Assembly (NCBI GenBank): GCA_905116865.2
Contig: CAJHNH020008565.1
Span: forward strand, 620,001 to 684,000
Source: Candidula unifasciata
Taxonomy: Eukaryota > Mollusca > Gastropoda > Stylommatophora > Geomitridae
Direction of reading: 5' to 3'
DNA length: 64,000 bases
Shown here: positions 56,685-64,000 of the stretch, piece by piece
Layout: every line of letters starts with the position of its first letter
How positions within the stretch are numbered: position 1 is the stretch's first letter
Made by a program: the position numbers and the translations under genes
The notes under the pieces: model-generated
Told to the model about the DNA's origin: nothing
Databases searched by the model: none
What the model saw: only the letters and a program-made list of their open reading frames with translations

Positions 56685-56729
56685 ACAGCAAGCTTTGCCT
56701 TTTGTGGGCTTGATAGTGCTGCGTCTCAG
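56685..56729 (+). other. SELENOW: SELENOW 3' UTR, first part, and splice donor
   Basis: After TAA (56682-56684) the exon continues 45 nt to CTCAG and a GTATGA donor at 56730. With the acceptor at 60843-60844 this gives a 4.1-kb intron inside the 3' UTR. The 45-nt distance is below the 50-55 nt rule usually quoted for nonsense-mediated decay. Confidence 0.75.
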
Positions 56730-57654
56730 GTATGATTGTTGTTCCTCTCCTTCAGTGTGTCACTATGCAGATTTTCCTTGTGTAGTTTCCAGGCCCTATT
56801 TTTCAGAAGTAATAGAATAGACCCACTGTCCCTTAACAAGCATGTTATAGTAGGCCACTCAGGGTTTCCTGAAATTGGGTGTGTCCGGCCGAAAGGCAAA
56901 GATATCACAGCCTAGTTGTAAACCATAATGCAGCATGCCAACCACCCTTTCACCCTGAAGGAATCTTAAAAATTGGCTGTGTTAAAAAAATTTTTGTTTT
57001 TAAATGCATTGTTATAATTCACTGGAACTTTACCCTCAGAAACTTGACGAGAAGAAGAAACAGAAGATATTTTTGAGTCTTTGGCAGTTTTTAAGAACAT
57101 CCAAGGGTCGAACCACTAGATCACTGAGCAGACAAGCAGATGTATAGTTCACAGCTATCGCAGCTGTCAAATCACTAAAATAATTCATTTTTATTATTAA
57201 TTTTTCATGCAAAAAAACAAATTTTTAAATAAGGGATTTTAATAATTTAAAAAAAAAAAATACCAACATAGCAACAAAATAACAAGCAAATTTCAATAAT
57301 TGGTCTTGTCATGCCTTCTTCTTCTTCTGTGTTAGCCCTGGAAATGGTGGCTGATATATTGTGTTGTGTTTATCAGCTAGCTGTGATATCTAAATCTTGT
57401 AATTCAACACATCCAATTTCAGCAGTCTCTAGTTAATCACATTTTACTACATGTTGTTGTGGAAGAGTTGCTTATTCTCCACCAACATCTGCCCATATGG
57501 GCCCCTGGAACCCACACAGGCAGTTGTACATGACAGATGCAGAAGTTGGAAAATGATAAATTGAAAAAGCAGGTTGACAGCCCTTGTAGCCTTCTCTGAT
57601 GGGGCCCAGTGAGATGGCAGTTGCGGGAGATGATACTTGCAGCAATTGGGCTCT
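56730..57654. other. Start of the SELENOW 3'UTR intron, no element recognised
   Basis: AT-rich with homopolymer stretches. A GGAACCCACACAGG near 57507 resembles the end of dispersed family A, but without the rest. Confidence 0.4.
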
Positions 57655-58215
57655 TTCATTAACAGTTCTGTTGTCTGTATCAAAGTGAGTTAACAGTTCT
57701 GTTGTCTGTATCGAAGTGAGTTAACAGTTCTGTTGTCTGTGTCAAAGTGAGTTAACAGTTCTGTTGTCTGTACCGAAGTGAGTTAACAGTTCTGTTGTCT
57801 GTATCAAGTGAGTTAACAGTTCTGTTGTCTGTATCAAAGTGAGTTAACAGTTCTGATATCTGTATCGAAGTGAGTTAACAGTTCTGTTGTCTGTATCAAA
57901 GTGAGTTAACAGTTCTGTTGTCTGTATCAAAGTGAGTTAACAGTTCTGATATCTGTATCAAAGTAAGTTAACAGTTCTGTTGTCTGTATTGAAGTGAGTT
58001 AACAGTTCTGATATCTGTATCAAAGTGAGTTAACAGTTCTGTTGTCTGTATCCAAGTGAGTTAACAGTTCTGTTGTCTGTTTCCAAGTGAGTTAACAGTC
58101 CTGTTGTCTGTTTTGAAGTGAGTTAACAGTTCTGTTGACTGTATCGAAGTGAGTTAACAGTTCTGTTGTATGTATCGAAGTGAGTTAACAGTTCTGTTGT
58201 CTGTATCAAGGTGAG
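57655..58215. repeat. 31-bp minisatellite, about 18 units
   Basis: Units of GAGTTAACAGTTCTG + TTGTCTGTATCAAAGT lie head to tail with single-base variants (GATATC for GTTGTC, TCGAAG for TCAAAG). The variant types alternate, so higher-order copying is likely. No spacers occur between units. Confidence 0.95.
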
Positions 58216-59300
58216 TTGACTGTGTTCTGCCATTTACTTTTTTTCCCATATTGTTGCATACTGATAAAGAATATTTGCTACAGCAGGCTTTGTTTACTGT
58301 CATTCTTGTGTAGCGAAAAGTGCACTTTTAATTCTTGTAGTAACAGTCTGTGTGTGTTTGAGACTGTTCTGTAGTGTTAAAAATAAATGGTTTACTTAGA
58401 GAAATTCACAGACAACACTTATTTACAATCTGTGTGTGTGTATGTGAGACTGTTCTGTAGTGTTAACCCTATAAGTTTTACTTGAACAGAGAAATTCACA
58501 GACAACATTTATTTACAATCTATGTGTGTGTATGTGAGACTGTTCTGTAGTGTTAAACATAAATGGTTTACTTAGAGAAATTCACAGACAACATTTATTT
58601 ACAATCTATGTGTGTGTATGTGAGACTGTTCTGTAGTGTTAAACATAAATGGTTTACTTAAACAGAGAAATTCACAGACAACATTTATTTACAATCTGTG
58701 TGTGTGTATGTGAGACTGTTCTGTAGTGTTAAACATAAATGGTTTACTTAGAGAAATTCACAGACAACATTTATTTACAATCTGTGCGTGTGTGTATGTG
58801 AGACTGTTCTGTAGTGTTAACCCTATAAGTTTTACTTGAACAGAGAAATTCACAGACAACATTTATTTACAATCTATGTGTGTGTATGTGAGACTGTTCT
58901 GTAGTGTTAAACATGAATGGTTTACTTAACCCTTTCGCTGCTATGGACGTCTTTTCCCGATTTCCCGTACGCTGCTACGCCCGTCTTTGGACGTTATTTT
59001 TTTTCTTGACCCCCAGTGCTATGGACGTCCTAAGCCGTTTTTGGACTTTTCTTACAGATTTCTGTTACCTCGTATTTTATTGGCGGAAGGGCAATATACA
59101 TTAACTATATTTAGATTAAACTGACCCATTTACATATGATTAAAAGCACTGGCACGTACTTTTAGGTGTGTTTAAGGTGTGTTTACTGCATTCTGCGTTA
59201 TCCCGTTGCTTTGTTTACCGTGACAGCGTGGTCGGTGATCTGTGGATTTTGTGCCCTGATATATATTTGTGCTTTTGTATTATTCTACACTTAGTACAAA

Positions 59301-59534
59301 ATGGCAAGAAAACTTGTTAAAGTTGATGAAGAATTTATGGAGTTTCTGTCAAGAAGTGATAGCGAAGATGACTTTGAAATGTTTACTTCTGACAGTGAAC
59401 AAAAAGATTTGACTAGGCCATCAATATCGACTGCTGAAACCGTCGTGTCCAAAAAAAAGCTGTTTGCCTGTCCGACGTCCTCATTGTCGGAATCAGAGAG
59501 CAGCCACAATGAAACGCCATCAAAACGGCAATAA
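59301..59534 (+). pseudogene. piggyBac transposase N-terminal remnant
   Basis: The frame starts MARKLVKVDEEFMEFLSRSD and is acidic and Ser-rich (SDSEDDFEMF, TSDSEQKDL), then ends at a TAA at 59532. Acidic Ser/Asp-rich N-termini precede the DDD domain in many piggyBac transposases. The assignment rests mainly on its place inside the TTAA element. Further short coding-like text (RWTDTDSDEF near 59670) follows in another frame. Confidence 0.55.
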
Positions 59535-59947
59535 ATTGATCAGTTGTCTTTATGAACCGATGATTTGAAACCAGTAGTGTATAATTGTGATGACTCCAGC
59601 TCTGGCTGTATTTCAGCTACTGTAAATTCAAACAGTTCAGTCACTAAAAATTCTCGTCTTTCCCGATGGACAGACACAGATTCGGACGAATTTTTTTTTT
59701 TGTGTGGCTGTCTGTCTGCTAATGCTTAGAACAAAGAAACTCAAAATAGAGTACTTGAGCAAAGACTGTTTGCTAAAAACTCCCGTGAAATAATGTCGGC
59801 GGACATATTTTTACTATTGTTGAGAATCTCAAACATTTCTCAGACAACAGTGCTCATGCAGGCTGCGATAGACTACAAGCTTATGCACGTTATTGATAGT
59901 CTGCGTACATCAGTCATTATTATCATTCACACAGCAAAATACGTCAA

Positions 59948-60022
59948 TCGGTAGTATAGTGTAGTTGGTACCACTTTCGCCTTAGAATCAGAGGGTCGTG
60001 TGTTCAACCCCCGAAGTCGTGT
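59948..60022 (+). other. tRNA-like sequence inside the piggyBac element
   Basis: GTAGTATAGTGTAGTTGG (A box) and CGTGTGTTCAACCCCCG (B box) lie at tRNA spacing and are followed by a run of 17 T, a pol III stop. The 5' and 3' ends do not pair as an acceptor stem, so I call it a tRNA-derived insertion, not a functional tRNA. Confidence 0.55.
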
Positions 60023-60844
60023 TTTTTTTTTTTTTTTTTAAATTATTGTAAATTTTCCTTTCAGTTCCTGCTACTTTTCATCAACGGACGACTCAAGTAT
60101 TATTATTAAATTTTTTATTATTTTGGTATTTAATAACATGGTGACCTCAAATAACTATGATTAAAGTGGCAGCCGTGGTATGTTCGTCAATCAAATTTTG
60201 GGATACGGACAGGGAACAGTTCTTCCCATTAATCCACCCCCCCCCCCCCCCCCTTCCCCCAGTTAGTCAAGTTTGTGGGCCACCATCGTGCCTCTGACTT
60301 GTCACCACTCGGACCAACCACACAACTCCCCAGGGTAAAATCTTTTGGGTGTACAAAATAAAGCCCTCACCGCCGACGCATCTCTTGCGTTTGGAGGATA
60401 GAAAAGTATTGCGCACAGCAGAGACTTTTTTTTTTACATTGCTTAGCACAGGACAGACAGCTATTTCCGGGAACGTAGCAGCGAAAGGGTTAAACAGAGA
60501 AATTCACAGACAACATTTATTTACAATCTATGTGTGTGTATGTGAGACTGTTCTGTAGTGTTAAACATAAATGGTTTACTTAAACAGAGAAATTCACGGA
60601 CAACACTTATTTACAATCTGTGTGTGTGTATGTGAGACTGTTCTGTAGTGTTAACCCTAAAAGGTTTACTTGAACAGAGATATTCACAGACAACAATTAT
60701 TTTCATTTTGTGTGTGTGCGTGCGTGCGTTGCATGCACAGAGAGAGAGAGAGAGAGAGTTCTTTAGTGTTAAACCTACAAGGTTTACTTGAACAGAGATA
60801 GTTACAGACAAAAATAATAGCTGATGCCAACTTTTTAATTTCAG

Positions 60845-61085
60845 TTTGAACCACTCAGACATGATCATAGGACGACATCGGCAGATGACTGGTCCTGATT
60901 AAAGGCATGACAATGCACACGTCGGGATCACGATACATGGAGAGGGTCGTCTTTGATCTGCTTTGACTGGTTTAGATTTGACTGATGTGCACTGTTTTTT
61001 TAAAAACTTTTTTGTGTGAATTTTTTTAAAAACAATACTTAGTTTTCCTAAAATCCTTATTATCAATAAACAATTAGTGTTTAAA
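60845..61085 (+). other. SELENOW: SELENOW terminal 3'UTR exon with polyA signal
   Basis: Preceded by a pyrimidine-rich acceptor ending TTTTTAATTTCAG (AG at 60843-60844). It holds the SECIS at 60869-60953 and AATAAA at 61065-61070, so cleavage is expected near 61085. No coding content. Confidence 0.78.
60869..60953 (+). promoter_or_regulatory. SELENOW: SECIS element (form 2) of SELENOW
   Basis: All parts of a eukaryotic SECIS can be paired by eye. Helix I is GACGAC (60871-60876) with GTCGTC (60946-60951). The quartet is ATGA at 60885-60888 opposite CGAT at 60931-60934, giving tandem G.A/A.G pairs. Helix II is TGGTCCTG (60890-60897) with CGGGATCA (60923-60930), eight pairs with two G-U. The unpaired AAA is at 60901-60903, 12 nt after ATGA. 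The apical mini-helix is GCAT/ATGC (60905-60908 with 60913-60916), which makes it form 2. It binds SBP2 and recruits the Sec-specific elongation factor so that the UGA at 50588 is read as selenocysteine. Confidence 0.88.
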
Positions 61086-61540
61086 CTGCTATGATTTGAT
61101 TAATTAAGGCAGTTTAAGAAATGCAGCCTTGATCTTTCTAAAATACATGTGGTTCATATTACACTTTATGCTCTTTTAGAACACAGTGCCATAAATTCAA
61201 ATTCCAAATTCTCTTTCTTTGACCACTTTCAGCTAGGTCCGTTCACATTTCTGCTCACTTTCCTTTCAGCTATATTTGTGGTGACGTTTTCTGGTCGCGA
61301 TCTTATTTGATTCTGGATTGTGTTCAATATTGTCACTTTCTGTTTGTTGTGGTTTCCGCTCTTGCTGTTGTTTTTGTAATCTGGCTGGCCCTGTGCTGCG
61401 CTCAAGATGATTGGATGTTGGATCGATTTATTGTGGTTTTCCTTGGCTGTTTGTTGTTTCCGGGGAAAGTAGATTGCCTATCCTAATAAGGACCGGCGGT
61501 CGATTGACTTGGGCAGGTACTGATGGCTATACTGCTGAGG
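61086..61540. other. Intergenic, probable 3' portion of the following minus-strand LINE
   Basis: A-rich on the minus strand with no clear frame. It lies beyond the C-terminus of the ORF1 copy. Confidence 0.4.
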
Positions 61541-63412
61541 TCAGGTGTTATTTGGTGATTTTCTCGTATCCTTGTTGTAAAGTACTGCTCCTACATATGG
61601 TTTCGGTAATTTGGCCTTGGTTGTGTCGTATCTGGTATTAGTGTTTGGGGTAACGGTGTCGACCTCGTTTGACTTCAAATTTTGGCTGTCGATGTGGTTC
61701 CTCTGGTGATGACCAAAAAACATCATCATCCTGCAGTTCTGAGTTATAGAAGTTCGGGTCCTCCATCTCCATGATGCGTTCGTTAATTTGGTCAACTGTT
61801 GCCAACGGAAACTGTTTCATCAGCGATGCCTGAGTTTTCTTATTTGGTGTTTGATGCGGCTTTTTCTGGGTCTCGGCTCCCTGTATTTGCTGCCTTCTTG
61901 TTGCCTCTTTCCGTGCTTTCTCTCTTTCTTCCATCACTCTGTTGGTTGCTTGCAGTTCCTTGTTAAGTCTGTTTGTTTTCTTCGTATGCTCTTCGTAACT
62001 TTTCCTCTGTTTCAGCCAGTGCCTTCTTGATCATTGCGACTTCTTTCGCGAGAAGTTGTTGGTTATCCCGCAGATTATTGATGACCGCCTCGTCTTCCCT
62101 TGCCTTAGTTGGTTGTTCCTTTTGTGTCTGGATAGTGGCCAGTGCATTCATGATGTCCTCCTTGAATTTCGTCATCTCTGCTGTCATCCGTTTCTGGGTG
62201 TCAAGAGTCGCCTGCATTATAGCTCTCAGGCCTGTTATTTCATCTCTGTCTTCATCTCGTTGGGTTTTGGATGCGTCTTTCTCGTCTCTGAGAGCTTGGA
62301 TGTCACTTTTGAGTTGAGCCACCTCGTTGCTCAATTTGGTGGTAATGGCTGCAGTTATGCCTTGGGTTGCTTCGTGTCTTCTGCGGGCCTCATGGTATGG
62401 AATCTTATCCCGTATGGCCGTGGTTGCAATTTCTCTACATTGTTGCAGATAGGGGCACCCCAGGTACCTGGTGCTGTGCTGGCCGTAGCAGTTGGCGCAC
62501 TTTCTGTTCGTATTGGGTGACTTAAAGTCTGTGTCCAGCTTTGCCAGCGGGCAATTGTTGAATTCATGGTGTTGTGAACAGTATCGACATACTTCATGTT
62601 CGCTCACACAAGTGGCCCGGGAGTGCCATGCTTTTTGGCAACGAGAGCACTGGATCACCTGTGGCACGTATTGCTCTGGTCTTTGCATTCTTTGATCTAG
62701 GTAGACTTTATCCGGGATGTTTTCTCCTTCCGATGTTATCACCGCCACTGGCAATGGATGCCGTTTTGAGCCCAGTCTCTCTGCTTGGTTGATGTTGAAA
62801 TTGGGGTTTTCTTTCCTTATTTGTTGCAGAATTTCTTCGTTGCTCCATTGCAGGTTGACTCTTCGGATCACCCAGCGTCTTACATTCTGGAAGATGGTGG
62901 CCGTTACAGGTTATCTCCTCGGATAGTCGGAGTTCTTTCTTGCCGTCGTGTTGGATGTCATCCAGCATGTCTGAGGTGCGGTTGGTTCTGTTTAGTGAAG
63001 CTATCACTCCTTCTCGAGTTCTCCTAATCTTTGCGACTGCCCTCTTGCCTAACATGATCTCCAGCATATTGATCAATGTTAGCGTTGCCAGTGTAGTGAT
63101 TGCTGTCCGGCCCGAGTTGGTCTGTCGTAGAAATATTGTGGCAGGAAATTCATAGCTGCCTGTCTTTCGTCGATCTGGAGATGTTTGTGGACTTGGCTGT
63201 GTTGGTTCAGGTGACGCTGGGACGTCACTCAGGGCCTCACTGGTAGTAGGGGCGTCTTCCTGTGGTTCGGTAGTATCTGTCTGCGTCTTCCTGGCCTCCG
63301 AGTTAGATCGGGTAGATCTGTCAGTGGGCTGTTTCCTCTGTCCGTTGCGCTTTCCGTTAGGTTTGTTTCTCCGAGACATGGTGCTTGCGGAGAAGGCCTC
63401 TCGCTCTGGCAA
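61541..63412 (-). pseudogene. LINE ORF1 with zinc knuckles, two frameshifts
   Basis: Three collinear minus frames make up one protein. 63412-62870 is a Ser/Thr/Pro-rich N-terminus starting MPEREAFSAS, with a possible start at MSRRNK, 63379. 62871-61963 has an RRM-like end, PVAVITSEGENIPDKVYLDQ, then knuckles CSRCQKAWHSRATC, CRYCSQHHEFNNC and CANCYGQHSTRYLGC, then a coiled coil. 61937-61638 is the acidic tail with MEMEDPNFYNSELQDDDVFW. The knuckle order is the same as at 37093-38502. Frame changes near 62870 and 61950 inactivate it. Confidence 0.8.
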
Positions 63413-63625
63413 ATACTTTGTATTGTGTTATGTAAGTTTCAGTCCTATCTGGTGATAATTGCGGAGAAGTCCTCTCGCTCTGCCTATCCTCAAAGGGACC
63501 AGCAGATACTGTATTGTGCAGGTATCAATATCTGATGACAATTGCGGAGAAGTCCTCTCGCTCTGCCTATCCTCCAAGGGACCAGCATATACAGTATTGT
63601 GCAGGTATCAATACTATCTGATGAT
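63385..63625 (-). repeat. 5' monomer repeats upstream of the LINE ORF1
   Basis: Three tandem units start at 63387, 63461 and 63544 (periods about 74 and 83 bp) with GCGGAGAAG-CCTCTCGCTCT, GGGACCAGCA-ATAC and ATTGTGCAGGTATCAAT. They lie directly before ORF1 in its sense, where LINE promoters reside, like the monomer arrays of some mammalian L1 elements. Confidence 0.75.
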
Positions 63626-64000
63626 TGGCTGATAAGGTGGAGCCGAAGCTGCTTCTGAGTGCCATAAATGCAGTTAGTCCTGTTATGAGCCACCAGTACC
63701 CAGCCATTTAAAATGCTTTTGCAGCCACGGTCCCTATAATCTGAAGACAGGATATTAGGTAGAAATTACTACTACCTGTAACTATGTGTTTTCTGCACAT
63801 AATTTTTAAATATATAACATATTATGTCTGATTACCCGTGTGAAGATTTTGACCATCTTGCTCTAGTTCAGATTTCTGATCTCTCATGAACGTTTTCTTG
63901 AGATTGTGATATGGTTGTTTTCTCCTGATTTCCACATGACATTTCTGGAACCAAAATAGATGTTTCCTGTACTATTCATTCTGTAATCAAGCTGACCAGT
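63626..64000. other. Right edge, non-coding
   Basis: AT-rich sequence without a recognised feature. Confidence 0.35.

Larger units (their letters stand above)
58930..60489 (+). mobile_element. piggyBac-type element, 1,560 bp, TTAA target
   Basis: The ends are CCCTTTCGCTGCTATGGACG and, reverse-complemented, CCCTTTCGCTGCTACGTTCC. TTAA lies immediately outside both (58926-58929 and 60490-60493), and the tandem array rejoins perfectly across the insert. A 77-codon frame at 59301-59534 looks like the acidic N-terminus of a piggyBac transposase. The catalytic Asp-containing part is absent, so this is an internally deleted, non-autonomous copy. Confidence 0.9.
58318..60800. repeat. Tandem array of 85-105-bp units, split by a piggyBac-type element
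   Basis: About ten units share GAGACTGTTCTGTAGTGTTA, GGTTTACTT, AGAGAAATTCACAGACAACA, TTTATTTACAATCT and a short GTGTGTGT stretch. Seven units lie left of 58930 and about three right of 60489. The last unit has an (AG)n tract in place of the GT stretch. Confidence 0.92.

Noticed and set aside
57655..58215. Regular repeats that could suggest a CRISPR array
   Set aside because: Units are directly adjacent without spacers, and this is a eukaryotic intron. It is a minisatellite. The same applies to 47300-47750.
59948..60022. Functional tRNA gene
   Set aside because: Acceptor-stem halves do not pair, and the sequence sits inside a transposon; only A and B boxes are convincing.
60854..60900. Alternative SECIS core using the earlier ATGAT at 60861
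   Set aside because: It gives a simple hairpin without an unpaired AA in the apical loop or a proper 3' GA; the fold based on ATGA at 60885 satisfies all elements.

Overview
This is nuclear DNA from an animal. It is intron-bearing, full of microsatellites, minisatellites, broken non-LTR retrotransposons (LINEs), tRNA-derived SINEs and cut-and-paste DNA transposons. I infer a mollusc, or another lophotrochozoan. The basis is the mix of RTE-like and I/Nimb-like LINEs with hAT and piggyBac elements, a selenocysteine-containing SELENOW gene, and a BIRC6-like N-terminus. The species cannot be fixed from sequence alone. There are no operons, and most of the open frames present are chance or transposon frames.

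I can support three host genes. (1) At 3781-3961 on the minus strand is the first coding exon of a BIRC6/BRUCE-like gene, whose remaining exons lie beyond the left edge. (2) At 24254-26716 on the plus strand is an uninterrupted 820-codon ADAM10-type membrane metalloprotease with an intact zinc site and an unfamiliar cytoplasmic tail. (3) At 50581-61085 on the plus strand is a selenoprotein W (SELENOW) gene. One exon carries an in-frame UGA in Cys-Gly-Ala-Sec context, three further coding exons follow, and a separate terminal 3'UTR exon holds a foldable SECIS element and an AATAAA signal. The first coding exon of SELENOW was not found.

The rest is mobile and repetitive DNA. 1-5 kb: a TTAA-type element with a large foldback, an (AT)n tract and a (GT)n tract. 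5.8-8.3 kb: LINE 3' ends, the first inside low-quality-looking sequence. 8.7-10 kb: nested SINE-like copies. 12-14.4 kb: a long minus-strand LINE ORF2 with reverse transcriptase and RNase H. 14.4-23.5 kb: five or six LINE fragments. 27-32 kb: an I-like LINE split by a 3,045-bp hAT element that itself contains an RTE-like LINE. 32-39.6 kb: I-like LINE pieces and a LINE ORF1 with three zinc knuckles. 40.1-42.4 kb: a complete hAT element with perfect 8-bp target duplications. 47-48.5 kb: a roughly 700-bp (TATC)n tract inside a minisatellite. 58.9-60.5 kb: a 1,560-bp piggyBac-type element inside a tandem array within the last SELENOW intron. 61.5-63.6 kb: a second LINE ORF1 preceded by repeated 5' monomers.

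The SELENOW parts work together as follows. The UGA in the 25-nt exon is read as selenocysteine only if the SECIS about 10 kb downstream is spliced onto the same mRNA, so the repeat-filled 4.1-kb 3'UTR intron is functionally important.
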